Below are positions 1 through 10,643 of a DNA stretch of 64,000 nt, one piece after another. Every line of letters starts with the position of its first letter. Position 1 is the first letter of the stretch. The stretch comes from Anoplopoma fimbria (taxonomy: Eukaryota > Chordata > Actinopteri > Perciformes > Anoplopomatidae): contig NC_072462.1 of assembly GCF_027596085.1 (NCBI RefSeq), forward strand, positions 23,143,112 to 23,207,111, written 5' to 3'. A program made the translations under genes and the position numbers. The notes under the pieces were generated by a model. The model was not told the origin of the DNA. It saw only the letters and a list, made by a program, of their open reading frames with translations, and ran no database searches.

Positions 1-710
1 AGAATGTATCTAACCATAAAACGAGTAATGTCTGTCCGTCTTTCTGTGTGTTTTTCATATATCTCAAGAAATGCTCCTCTGATCGGGAATGATTTTTACA
101 CTAGGATACAATTTCACTTTCAATTTCAATTTTTATTAATAAACTTTGAATAAACAAGCACACAGCTCCAGGGCTCAGCAGTCCAGCGTGTCGTCCACTT
201 TTGCTTCTGGAAACCTGGATAAAGACTAATAAGGCTAAATGAATGCTGGATAACATTACAACAAGACCTTTTCTTCTTTCTTCCCTCGAGTCAACGAGCA
301 TGAGCAGAGATATCCAACAAGAACGGCGCCACTCTGCCAGTGCAACTCAAATTCTGTGCATGGTTGCCTTTAGCCACGAATACACTAATACTTATACCAA
401 CTTTATACTTATACTAAGAACATAATAATGTTTCCGCCAGCATAATACCTTCGTTAATATAAATCTACGCTCTACTTCATAACCGTGGTGTGAGTAACCC
501 CAACCTGTGTTTTTTCACAGCAAAAGCTGTCTTTCTTTACTTTTCATCTTTTCTCTAACTGCGAGAATTTGGTATTGACATTGTTAGAAAAAGTACTCAG
601 AAATAGTTCAAGTAAAACTATAAACTATCAATACTAAAACTAATAATACTGCGCAGTAAAAGTCTTGCATTCTAATGTATGCTTCAAGTGAGTGAGTCAA
701 AGAGATGCAC

Positions 711-833
711 TAACAGCACAATGTACATTTTAACAGTTTAACAGCACAATGTACATTTTAACAGTTTAACAGCACAATGTACATTTTAACAGTTTAACAG
801 CACAATGTACATTTTAACAGCACAATGTACTTA
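711..833. repeat. Minisatellite, 28-bp unit, about 4 copies
   Basis: The motif AGCACAATGTACATTTTAAC recurs with a 28-bp period four times almost perfectly; the last copy is shortened. Confidence 0.92.
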
Positions 834-903
834 AAATGTAAGTTTTGGTGAAAGATACAGTTCACCCACAGCACATTTCACCTGGAAAGTTAGGAAAGTT
901 AGG

Positions 904-977
904 AAAGCAACGTCCCGCTAACGTTGGTGATACGTTGCTTTTGTTACATTACGTGAACGTTTGCGGGACGTTGCTTT
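904..977. repeat. Inverted repeat, 22-bp arms
   Basis: Arms 904-925 and 956-977 are reverse complements with one mismatch (core AAAGCAACGTCCCGC), separated by 30 bp. Could be a miniature transposon remnant or a cruciform-forming site. Confidence 0.85.
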
Positions 978-2724
978 TTTAACGTTTACAGGTTGTTTCG
1001 TAACATTACTCTGTCATGTAAATGTAATACTACAGTGTTTTCCCCTGAAGTAGAAGTAAACAGAAAGTAGTAGGATATACAGCTGAGATATATATTTAAA
1101 GTGCTTCTGGGGCCTTTTGTAAGTTATTTCAGGGTATAACGTGCAAGAGTTTCACATCCTTAAAATATTCAGAAACAGCATTATAAATCTATAGCTGTTT
1201 TATGTGTATGTATATGTGTACATGTAACTAAGATATATCGTCATGAAATTTCCCAAATTGAATACTTTTTGCACAAGTTGTCTGTAAATGTGTGTTTAAA
1301 TATGCAAATGTTGCATTATCTTATTAATTATGTGCTAATTAACATATATTTAAAGAACAGAATAAAGCCAGATTCTAAATTAATTTCATTTTGTTGACAT
1401 ATTAGAGTCAAATTCTTATCCAGAGGGAATTTTGGATATGTCTTTGTCCCATAAATAATATAGTACTGTCAACAGCATGAAAAAAATCATTTTTTGTCAT
1501 GTTTTGAGTGTTTCATAAATCAGGCTATGAATGATATATGATCAAACCCATCTGTAGAAAGCTTCAGAATATAGATAGGAATGAAACTGAAAAGTTTAGT
1601 GTATGTAAGTGCTCCTGAAGTGGAGATTTCTGGCTCAGAGTCTGAGAAAAAACTAATTTTTGTAATGAAAATCTCAAAATTGAGTGGATAAAAAACAATG
1701 TCTTTGCCCGGGGTTCTATTAAATCGTTTTCAGTTTACTTTGAGTAAAAATCACTTAGAGCTACATTTCTCCTATAAAGTGCAATGACAAATAATGAAAA
1801 AATGCATATATTAAAGGCTTTATAACCCAACCCAAAGGCAGTATTTTCTTGAATACAACAGTAACACATGAAAAGTGATCTTAATAAATGTTAGGTTAGT
1901 GCATGATGGCCATCTCCTGGTTGATTTGCAGAACTGCAACCACTGTTGAGCTCCAGATTTCCAGCTTGTTACTCTTTTGTCTTCTCTCTGCCAACATGAG
2001 TCAGTGCTTTAGTACCACCGTCCTCTCATACACACTACAGCTCCAGTGCTTTGCGCCCACGTCGAAACGAGTTAAGCACTGCGGTCCGATGGGAGCGTGA
2101 AGCTGGATGAGGCACCAGCTGTTTGAACTGGTCAGCTTTGGGTGTGTGCCAGCTTCTGCAGAGCAGCTGGCAGGCCGGCTGAGAGTGGAGTAAATGTTTC
2201 AATGGAGAGGGCTTTCTGTCTCTGTGGTGCATCCTATTGACTGAAGAGCACGATGTTAAGGTCATTTTACGCCTACTACATTAAACAAACACAAGGCTCC
2301 CTTTATATTTTTATTTTATTAACAAAATAGAAACAGAAGAGCTTAGCAGATAGATGGAATATTAACTCATCACACTTGTTCAAATCAAGTATACAAATCT
2401 AATTGGTGAGACTTGAAACATGAGTTAGGTAGCCATAGATTTTGTCAAAGTTACATTGTTTTTGCAGGTTTGAAAAGTCAGCAGTGCATCGCCATGAAAT
2501 ATAATGGCAGGAGACATAAATAACCGTGGACATGAGGCTCACTTTGATGGATTACTGAACTCAAGTCTCTGCAAGTTGACTTTCATACCACAGAGTTAAG
2601 AAGCCTGGAGGGGAAAACACAGTTCAAGCACTGCATCATGCTGAAAATATTCAGTCAAAGTAATTTGTAGTAAATGGACTACAGTAAAACACTGGTATGG
2701 CCCTTTACAAAGGTCACCCAGTGG

Positions 2725-2730
2725 TTTATT
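2725..2730 (-). terminator. Possible brd3 polyadenylation signal
   Basis: AATAAA on the minus strand about 880 bp past the brd3 stop. Two more copies lie at 2310-2320. None lies between 2730 and 3611. Inferred from position only. Confidence 0.3.
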
Positions 2731-3610
2731 TTAAACTGCTCTGCTTGGAACAATAATCACGGATGGCACCCAAAAAGGTGAAAGTCAAGTTTGCTTATGA
2801 AGAGACTGAAATGCAAAGCACATGTCAAGAAGTAAAAAGAACAAAACATTTTAAATGTAAAAATAAAATTGTTATGTGCATTAAGTGCTAAACAGTAAAA
2901 AAGATATGTAATGGTAAAATGTTCCCATTTACATTTCCACATTTGACCAACCGGCTTTTTCTTCTACAACTGACAACTACAAGTGTGATCGATGTGTGGA
3001 ACTGTGTACCTTTGCTTACCGAGAACCAAAATCCTTCTACCCACTCTCTCCATACTTTCTAATGAACATCACTAAATGTATACTATAATGCCACGACAAA
3101 GGTGAATATCTGTGTCACAGTCTCAAACTGCAGCCTTTATAACTGTGCAGCGAGCTTTAGATTGTTTCTTGTTCTCCACTTGACTTAATATCTTTGTTTA
3201 TAATAATGTGCTACAATAGAAACAAGCTTCGCTCAACTTTAAGAGCTGCTATTGAGAGCTGGCTAGTGCAAAAAATGGATGTTGAGAAGAAAATAACTCC
3301 ATTTCAATGTGTTTGAAAAATGCCTGTACTGTAATTAAACAGTGTGGGCACAATGAATGACAGAGACAGGATATTGGAACTCAAATGTTATGAAATGTGC
3401 CCCAGTGAATTTATAGTGTCTGATAAGAAACACCAGTGCCGGATATTGCGATTTACAGAGAAAGAGTGAGAAAATGAAACGCTGAATACAGGGAAGTTTC
3501 CCTTTCCAAATATTTGAACATAAGACGAATAGAAAAATATGCATGTTTAAGAGTTTTGCAGAACTCTCTTTTGGTCACAAACAAAGAAATAAATAACAAC
3601 AACACCGCCG

Positions 3611-3714
3611 TTATGAGTCGCTGTTTTCTGAACTGGAGTCACTGGTGGTGCTGGTGGCAGAATCTGAAGACGTGCTGCAGCCGACGTGATGAGTCGAAGC
3701 ATGACTGCCTTTCT
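3611..3714 (-). CDS. brd3: brd3 coding exon 10: Ser/Asp-rich C-terminus and stop
   Basis: 33 codons plus TAA. The tail ([19 protein letters not shown]) resembles the Ser/Asp/Glu-rich end of BRD2/BRD3. The Lys-rich coiled segment (KKELEKRL) that normally lies between ET and this tail is absent in this reading, so an extra exon between 3715 and 4294 cannot be ruled out; that interval is occupied by a minisatellite. Confidence 0.75.
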
Positions 3715-6700
3715 CTGGATGGAGGGAAGTAAAGGAAGCACCATCACCAATTAAATTCTAAAAATGCTGATGGCATACAAAGGTTTCGTTTCCTGTTATT
3801 GATGTTTTGTTAGCACCTTAATATCAAACAAAGGTGCACTCGGTGGAGTGTGTACTGCAGTGTGTGTACTGTCAGCTAATTGGCGGTGATGTACTCAGCA
3901 GTGCAGCTAATTGGCGGTGATGTACTCAGCAGAGTGTGTACTGTCAGCTAATTGGCAGTGATGTACTCAGCAGTGTGTGCTGTCAGCTAATTGGCGGTGA
4001 TGTACTCAGCAGAGTGTGTACTGTCAGCTAATTGGCAGTGATGTAGTGTGTGTACAGAGTGCAGTATGTGTACTATCGTACTGTTAGCTGAGTGGCAGCG
4101 ATGTACTCAGCAGTGTGTGTACTGTCAGCTGAGTGTCAGTGTGAGCAGTGCTTGCTGAGGCAGAATACAAGATTTGCCGTGGACAGATACAGAGGTGCAC
4201 ACGCGCACACACAGACATGACCGATTGCATGATCCTCCTGGCAGAGATACTAGTAATGATTCGAGGGAAGGTGGGAGGACGGCTTCCTACTTACTTTGAA
4301 ATTTCCTGAACTTCTTATACAGACAAGACTTCACGTACTGCTCCAGCTCACGCAGAGTGGAGGGCTTTAGTATCTCGAAGTCAATCTCGATCTCGTCTGG
4401 GTTGGTGTTTTGCATTGAGGGCTCTAGTCTCTGAATGATGTGCACCACGCGGCCCAGCTTGATGCCAGGCAACCGGTTAATGTCAAGGCTCAGCTGTTGC
4501 TTTTCGTCGTACGTCATCTGCAGATTTTCATCATCTGAATCCCAAACTTTGCTCCCCGACCACGGCTGCCTGAAATTCCAAGACAGATTGGTGAAACGGT
4601 CTCAACGTGGATATGACATACTTTCATAAGAGAGTTCTTCAGTTATGTAAAACATCCTACCTGGAGTTGTAATTTGCACTGCCTTGATGTTGCCTGCTGA
4701 TCTCTTTCTTGTCCTTTTCTTGTTTCTTCTTTGGTGCAAGCACAGGGTTTTCACAATATGCAGAGAGCTGTTCATGAACAGTTTTAAGCTGGGTCAACAA
4801 AACAAAACAAAACAATTAGCTTTTGTGGTGCCACATATGGTAGTATCAAAATAGTAACTACCAAGACAAATAGCAGCAGGGAATCATGCCAGAGAGCAGT
4901 TTCTGTGTGCGAGCAAGTTGGCGTGACATAAAGTGTGAGAATAAAGACAAGTTAGTCTCAGTGAGCGATTTACTGTCTGCTGTGCTTCAGCTCAGCATCT
5001 GATCATTAAACAATATCCACCTTAAACAATGTGGAGTCTGAGAAGGAGAAGAAAACATGTCTTCTGATATACTTTATGTATCTATTCCTCCCTGTTTACA
5101 TTTTGAGAGCAAGACAATAAATCTCATTGCACACCTAATGTTGCTTCCTGTATTGTGCATAACTTGTTGATAATATGATCCCATTGGGTTTAAATACAGT
5201 GTGATGCCAGTTACATGTTGGCAAACCTGAAGCTGCAGGATACAAAACATAATGTCTGCTCGAGAAAACTCTAATCTCCTGCAGAAATGAACCGTTTGCT
5301 GACTTGATAGGTGGTGAGTTTTGAACTTCTACAAAAGCTATATTTTCATCATGAAACCAGAGGTGGAGAAAAGCAAAGAGGAACTCTGAGTTAGAGAAGG
5401 GAGTATAAACCCACCTGTTCTTCAACCTCAGCAGGTTGGGTGGGTTTGGCCCACTCGTCTGCTTGGTCTGATTTGTCTGAGCTGTAGGAGCTGTTGGTGC
5501 TTATCCCGCTAAAACCTGCACTCTTGGCTGGCGATAGCAACTCCACTGGCTCGTCTGGGATCTTTGCGAACCTCTTCTCGAACACACCCTGAAGCAAACG
5601 CATGCACAGAGACGAAAAGGAGAATCCATTGACATATTAGACTGAGCCCTAAAGAACCAGCAAAACTTCCTTTTTAATGTGTTAATTATTAAATTCAGTA
5701 ATTCAAAAAGCACCTGGAGTTTTTTAGCCTTAGCTACAACATCATGATGTGGAGGGTTGTATTTGTAGCAATTGGAAAAAATAAGCCTAACGTCTGCAGC
5801 GAAGCCTTGTGCATCCTGGTACTCTCCTCCATCCATCTTTTTCTGGAAATAGAAAAAAAGTCAAAGAAATCAAAGACAACAGCCGCCATGCACATTAGCT
5901 GAACCATGAAGGGAATGTATTTGCACAGCTCCTACTTTCACAGTGCTCAGATCCATGGGGTATTTGATGATTTGGTGGTAATCGTGGAGCTGCAGAGCTT
6001 CAGCGTCGACGGGCTTGTAGAAAGGCCAGGCGTAGGCCAGGTATTTCTTGGACATCATTTCCTTCAGGATATCTTTGCAATAATCAAGCGTTTTGGTTTC
6101 TTGTTCTGGCAACTCCTTTCCTCGGCCTTCGCTTTCACGTCTCCTCTTGCATCCTGACAAATCGCTCATACTGGTTATGGCTGCTGTGGAGAAATCAGCG
6201 GTGACGTCCACCTTCCGCTTCAGCCCTTTCTTCTTCGTTAGCACAACAAAAAACAACAGCACAATAAGGGAAAACACTCTTCATGATCTGTGATTTTAAC
6301 CAATACGAAGAGACGTAAACGGCGACTCACTTTTGTAGCTTTGTCTGAAGGGTGTTTGGGCACTGAGGATGAGCTGGAGGGCGTGTCGAAGAGGCTCGGC
6401 TGAGTCGTGGGCACACCTGCATACGTGGATCAAACACAAACAGGGTGTCCCGCTCAAATCTAGACTGAATGTAATATCAAGTGGCATCTAGGTTAATTGC
6501 ACCCACTGTGAACTACCGCTATAAAAGTTTAACATTTCATGTTGCTGTCCGTTCTACCATAATACTGCAGCATTGTGTTTGAAGAGACAATACTAGCTAA
6601 GTGAAATTGTACACGTAGCGAGTATTTAGCCGGTGTTTTGACCCCACATTCATACGTAAACTTTTAGCAACTGAACCAAACATGCTAACCAGTCATTCCA

Positions 6701-9700
6701 CTGTCTAAAACCAATTGGGAAGAAAGAAAATGATGTATTGTCATCAAACCTGCACGTGCTACCACATGACGTGACTTGGGTCAGTGTTCATAGTTTTCCA
6801 CGACATAACCAAGAGCAGCCTAGTCAAAATATTCTTGTCCATAATCTACCATTTCTACGGTAATGTGATCCTGAACATAACTTAACCCTTTTAGAAGGCA
6901 ATGTTTTCTGTTTAGATAGATTAGAAGTACATGCTGAGCTTAAGGAAAATAAGAGACTGTTGAAATCATTTTCCAGGATATTTTCTCTAATTTTCTCATG
7001 TATTTTCAATGACTGGAAAATTGGTTGACTGTTTACCAGGATGCGTTGGAACCCTGACAAACAAAAATAAAATAGAAAAAAAACCTACTAATATATATAT
7101 ATCTTAGTCTGAGTAGTAATATAATAACTTTCTAGTTTCCAAGGTGCATTCTTTTTTTCTGTTCTGGCAAAAGAAGCAGCGACAAACATCCAGTGTTTTT
7201 GTTCAATCTAAACTAAATTGATGACACAACTTTCTGTGTCGCTCTGCGCTGGTTGTTTTTTCCCCACTCTGATTACTGAAAAAGCGCACACAGGCCCGTT
7301 TTTCTCAGTGGCAGTCGATCTGTACACTCCTCCAACATGTATATCTAAACGATTGAAGAAACACACATAATTACCACACTAATGGCAGTATATATTTCCA
7401 GAGTGCAATATAATTTAGGTGGAATGAGAAAAACACGCTTAGGAAGAAAGCCAATTTCAGTGACTGCAAAATTCAACATTACTAAAGGAGCCACAGGGTA
7501 TAAAGTACATAGTTTGAGACAAGTGTCATTTCAAACAGACAAAAAAGGGGGAAAAAGAGAGGCAGAGGCTCACTGATGCAGGTAATCTCAGCTGCAGACA
7601 GTGCTGGCTGAGCCATCAGGAGACTTTAGGGTGGCACTGATTCATGCAGGCTGAAGTATGCAGATTTTAAGCACACAGCAAGGCATGCCAAGATAAACGA
7701 CTGCAATGACAGTCACAATGTTCTGCTTAAAAATAAATGTGTAAAATGCAAATGGCTAAATTAAAGAAACACGTACATTTTTAAGGGAGATCTGGGTGTA
7801 ACCTTTTGACGTTTTTTAATAGAATACAAGCTAAAAGACAACATTCAAACTGAAACCTGCAGGACCTGCATGAGTTCATGCAAGTGTAAGTGGCCTGAAG
7901 CAGTGTTTATACGCCTACGTTCATTACCTGGGGTGCTTTTTTTTTTTTGACTTTCCCTTTGGCAGCGTTAGGAACAATCTCCACTTCCATCTGCTGCATC
8001 TGGGAAACTTTTTGCAAGAAAACCTTTTCCACGGCGAGCGCCATCAGCACGATGTCATCTGTGGGCTAGAGCACAGAGTGAAGGATTTAGTTTTATGTGA
8101 GGCTGACCGCCGCGATGCATTCCCCGTCACCGAGCTCCTCACCTTGTTGTATATGTAGCAGTTGGTGAACATGGTGTTGAAGTCCTGCATACATTCAGTC
8201 GCACTCCAATAGTAGTCGTTCTCCAGTCGTTTCTTGATGGTTCCCAGGTCCATGGGAGTTGTTATGATCGTATGATAATCCTGATTGAGGAAAAAAAAGA
8301 GTCAACGTGTCAGATGAATGTCGTCTTGCTTTTTGTTTTTCTCCCACATCTTCAAAAAGGATCTGAAGAGGAAAGTTTATTAGTGGGGAATTCGTACATT
8401 TCGATATTTCTCACTTCCGGGATTATTCCAGTTTACATTCATGTTGAGTCAAGATTAGCCACATTTATTTGGAACTCAATGCGAAGAGGAATGTGAACTG
8501 TTAAACTATATCAAAATGTGTCCATTGGTGTTCAGCACTCAATGCATATGGCTTTGTCGTAGCGATGTCACTGTGTTCCCAGATCTCAGCAATGAATCTA
8601 AGTGAGCAACGGATACGAATGACACCCAAGTCGTAATAAACTGGAATTCTTCTTGAACAAGGTATCCAGCCATAGAGATAGTTTTTGGTTTTATTTGCTC
8701 ATCTGAGATATCAACCTCAGAGATTTCTACTTCAATGCCATACAGAGGGGGATGGAATCCCGTTATAAATTCGACTTCATTGCAACGCCAACATCTCACT
8801 CCAAAACGCTGTCTAGATTATTACTCGGGTAATTCCAAGGCTTCAATTGGGACAAATTGAGAGCTACCGTACAGACAAGTATATAAAAAAAAAATCCATT
8901 GAAATAGTTACTAAAATTAAAGTGCCTACTTAAAGTATTAAGTCATTAATTAAGTACTGACTAGCATGTAAAGACATGTATAAAACAAATGCAGTTATAC
9001 AGGTTTAAGGTTATTTCTGAATATTCTTAAGGTTCTGTTATCTGTTATGTGTATGAGCTTCAAAAATATTGGATGAGATTGAGAGCGAGTGCGATGCCAC
9101 ATTCCGGTGCCTCTATACTCACTGTGTTGTGTTGTTTGAGCAATAAGAGTGGTGAACGAAGCAACATCAATAGCAGCAACAAAAGAATGACAAAAGAAAG
9201 AGAAGACTTAAGGATTTAGAAGCAGTTTTACTTTAGTGAAAGAAAAGAGGAAAGCAGACCCTTTCCAAAAAGGCAAGAAAAGCACATATATGACATAATA
9301 GACAGATGACAGTGGTAATTCATAAGTGCAAAGAATGTACCTAGGTCTGGCGTAAATAGCCAATAGGGCCCCTTTCATTTGGTTATGAATAACAGTTTTT
9401 TTGTCCATCAGAGCCTGCAATTTTTTTTTATTTTGTAGCAAAACATACGATTGCCTTTTACAGGGATAATAATCACAATTGTAGTTAGTAAAGTACCATA
9501 TAACAAAGCCTTATGGAAACTGCAGATGTGTTGTTTTACTTCAGGATTCATTTCCTGATGGGCCGTTGACTTTCAAAATAAGGGCAGGTGGTGAGCTCCA
9601 TTCAAATGTCTAACAAGGACTTAATGTTAATCTGTCCAATTATCATTAAAATACCAATTTTGTTTACGAACAAAAAGCACTACACACTGCAACGTGTTGT

Positions 9701-9951
9701 GATAAATTCTGGATTGAAAGCTTGAAGAACATTCTGATCACTTCCAAACTACTCACTTGTAGCCCAAGAGCGACTGCATCAACCGGCTGGTGAAAAGGCC
9801 AAGCGAACTGGTGCCGCCACAGGGATTTGACCACTACATTGTGCATGTACTGCAGCTGGTTGGTCTTCCGGCCTGGCCTGTTTGGGTTTTTGACCTCAGG
9901 AGGAGGAGGATTCACAAACCGCGGACTGTGCGGCTGTGCGTCTGCTGACAT
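3611..9951 (-). CDS. brd3: BET double-bromodomain protein, brd3-like (10 coding exons)
   Basis: Reader of acetylated histone tails; BET proteins recruit elongation and chromatin factors in the nucleus. Coding exons in transcript order: 9951-9757, 8280-8143, 8065-7928, 6399-6331, 6232-5936, 5842-5714, 5588-5415, 4788-4661, 4569-4295, 3714-3611. All junctions are GT-AG and phases join without a break, giving 548 residues. BD1 lies at about 33-140 (WPF 51-53, acetyl-lysine Asn110), a basic stretch at 181-187, BD2 at about 230-325 (WPF 249-251, Asn308), the HEQL motif near 385, the ET domain at 441-515, and a Ser/Asp-rich C-terminus. Human BRD3 is about 726 residues; here the proline-rich linker between the bromodomains and the post-ET segment are much shorter. 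Order and sequence fit BRD3 best, and wdr5 as neighbour supports this, but which teleost paralogue it is cannot be settled by eye. Small undetected exons are possible. Confidence 0.88.
3848..4145. repeat. Minisatellite in the last brd3 intron
   Basis: About six to seven imperfect copies of a unit near 40 bp built from CTGTCAGCTAATTGGC and GTGATGTACTCAGCAG. Lies between the ET exon and the terminal exon. Confidence 0.85.
4295..4569 (-). CDS. brd3: brd3 coding exon 9: extra-terminal (ET) domain
   Basis: Residues 424-514. The ET domain runs from [18 protein letters not shown] through GRVVHIIQ and [10 protein letters not shown] to [12 protein letters not shown]. It is the protein-protein interaction module of BET proteins. 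Relative to the near-invariant LPGEKLG, this copy reads LPGIKLG, and SREPSL is RLEPSM. Ends phase 1 at a GTAAGT donor. Confidence 0.94.
4661..4788 (-). CDS. brd3: brd3 coding exon 8: motif B and lysine-rich segment
   Basis: Encodes [13 protein letters not shown], matching the LKAVHEQL motif that follows BD2 in BRD2/3/4, then [11 protein letters not shown], a shortened version of the long Lys/Glu tract in mammalian BRD3. Ends in phase 2. Confidence 0.88.
5415..5588 (-). CDS. brd3: brd3 coding exon 7: end of BD2 and acidic/serine linker
   Basis: 58 codons, residues 323-380. Starts [16 protein letters not shown], the final BD2 helix in BET proteins, then a Ser-rich stretch ([11 protein letters not shown]) and EVEEQ leading into the HEQL coiled motif of the next exon. 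Confidence 0.9.
5714..5842 (-). CDS. brd3: brd3 coding exon 6: BD2 core
   Basis: 43 codons, residues 280-322, [14 protein letters not shown] to the SNCYKYNPP motif and KKLQ. Holds the BD2 acetyl-lysine-binding Asn308. Human BRD3 has NPPDHEVV where this protein has NPPHHDVV. Confidence 0.93.
5936..6232 (-). CDS. brd3: brd3 coding exon 5: basic region and first half of BD2
   Basis: 99 codons, residues 181-279. Begins with KKGLKRK, matching the basic motif before BD2 in BRD3, contains KRRR at 209-212, and runs through [13 protein letters not shown] and [14 protein letters not shown] to MDLSTVK. WPF shelf at 249-251. The acceptor (CGAAG) has a weak final base but gives the expected join. Confidence 0.92.
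6331..6399 (-). CDS. brd3: brd3 coding exon 4: short Ser/Pro linker
   Basis: 23 codons, residues 158-180 ([12 protein letters not shown]...KATK). In mammalian BRD3 this part of the linker is several times longer and proline-rich. Another AG just upstream (near 6416) would add a VPTTQ stretch but needs a phase-1 partner; the acceptor at 6401-6400 is the only one consistent with exon 3. The exon itself is less certain than its neighbours. Confidence 0.65.
6400..7927. other. brd3 intron 3
   Basis: 1.5 kb intron between the BD1-terminal exon and the short linker exon. No recognisable coding sequence or repeat. It is the likeliest place for a missed linker exon, since mammalian BRD3 has a much longer linker here. 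Confidence 0.5.
7928..8065 (-). CDS. brd3: brd3 coding exon 3: end of BD1 and lysine-rich linker
   Basis: 46 codons, residues 112-157, starting PTDDIVLMA and running through the last BD1 helix to a KGKVKKKK tail encoded partly by a run of twelve A. The A-run is the place where a base-count error would shift the frame; as given, the frame is kept and joins the next exon in phase 0. Confidence 0.88.
8143..8280 (-). CDS. brd3: brd3 coding exon 2: BD1 core
   Basis: 46 codons, residues 66-111, from DYHTII through [12 protein letters not shown] to NCYIYNK. Contains the conserved acetyl-lysine-binding Asn (residue 110). Acceptor follows a T-rich tract; donor is GTGAGG. Phase 0 at both ends. Confidence 0.93.
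8281..9756. other. brd3 intron 1
   Basis: Unique-looking intron splitting BD1. It holds an 86-codon minus-strand open frame (8539-8799) that I could not match to any family. No repeat recognised. Confidence 0.6.
9757..9951 (-). CDS. brd3: brd3 coding exon 1: start and first half of BD1
   Basis: Encodes residues 1-65, from MSADAQ through the [10 protein letters not shown] motif that opens BD1 in all BET proteins, to [10 protein letters not shown], which includes the WPF shelf. Ends phase 0 at a GTGAGT donor. The reading frame stays open upstream to an ATG at 10041; I chose 9951 because other BET proteins have a short leader before the NPPPPEV motif and the ATG at 10041 would add 30 residues without family resemblance. 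Confidence 0.88.
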
Positions 9952-10365
9952 GACGACGATGGCAGGTGGCTGGGTCTGGTCTCCCGACAGGTAAGCACAA
10001 CCTCTGTTTGTGTTATCTTCTGTGAATTCCGTAGCTTTCATCCGTCAGCTCATCAAAGGGTGCAAGGGAACGCCAGCCCACTTCATTCATAGTTTTCATA
10101 CCGGACAAAGTGATCTGTTGACATAAAAACTGTGAAATTAGATTGTTTTAGGTCAGAGATCGTTCCTATGGCCCAGAAACAAGCTGCTCCTGCTGACAAA
10201 GTGATGTAATGTAACTATGGTTGATCTACTTTCAAGTGTCGATGCAACACCAGCGCATCCTCTCAAAAGAAGAGCAAACTTGCAAACACATTAAGCTAGA
10301 TTTGCACAACAGGCACAGACAAAAACACAGATTCAAGTGTGAGTCTAACTCAGTATGCAGCATAA

Positions 10366-10456
10366 GACATCATTTCAGTTGAAGAGGAGTCTATGAACAG
10401 TCTACTGTTCATAGACATCATTTCAGTTGAAGAGATGTCTATGAACAGTAGACTGT
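10366..10456. repeat. Direct repeat with internal palindromes
   Basis: A 21-bp sequence (GACATCATTTCAGTTGAAGAG) occurs at 10366-10386 and 10414-10434. Between and after the copies, GTCTATGAACAG is followed by its reverse complement, giving near-perfect hairpins. Confidence 0.85.
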
Positions 10457-10630
10457 TCTTGAGCTGCATGTTGAGCAACTGAAGGAGGTTTCTGTGCCTA
10501 TATGAGTGATGACTAATGCTTGTTCCACTTGTTTATTGTTATTTTACTGTTAAACTATGGCTTTCACTTTTCTTACTATAAACAGTGATTCTGAGGTGGG
10601 TTTTTTGTCGTCACTTAATAAGTGAAAAGG

Positions 10631-10643
10631 TGGTCAAAGGTCA
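10631..10643 (+). promoter_or_regulatory. DR1-type nuclear receptor half-site pair
   Basis: TGGTCAAAGGTCA is two AGGTCA-like half-sites spaced by one base, the class bound by RXR homodimers, PPAR-RXR or HNF4. One half-site is perfect and the other is 5 of 6. Function is inferred from the motif only. Confidence 0.35.

Larger units (their letters stand above)
1..3610. other. brd3 3' flank / putative 3' UTR, no gene seen
   Basis: AT-rich sequence downstream of brd3. Contains a 28-bp minisatellite (711-833), a hairpin-forming inverted repeat (904-977) and candidate poly(A) signals. Open frames are under 80 codons and show no family resemblance. The nearer part (about 2.7-3.6 kb) is probably brd3 3' UTR. 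Confidence 0.6.

Noticed and set aside
6400..6415. Longer start of brd3 exon 4 adding VPTTQ
   Set aside because: Would need a phase-1 upstream exon; exon 3 ends in phase 0.
9952..10041. Upstream brd3 start at 10041
   Set aside because: Adds 30 residues without BET resemblance; the ATG at 9951 gives a leader of normal length.
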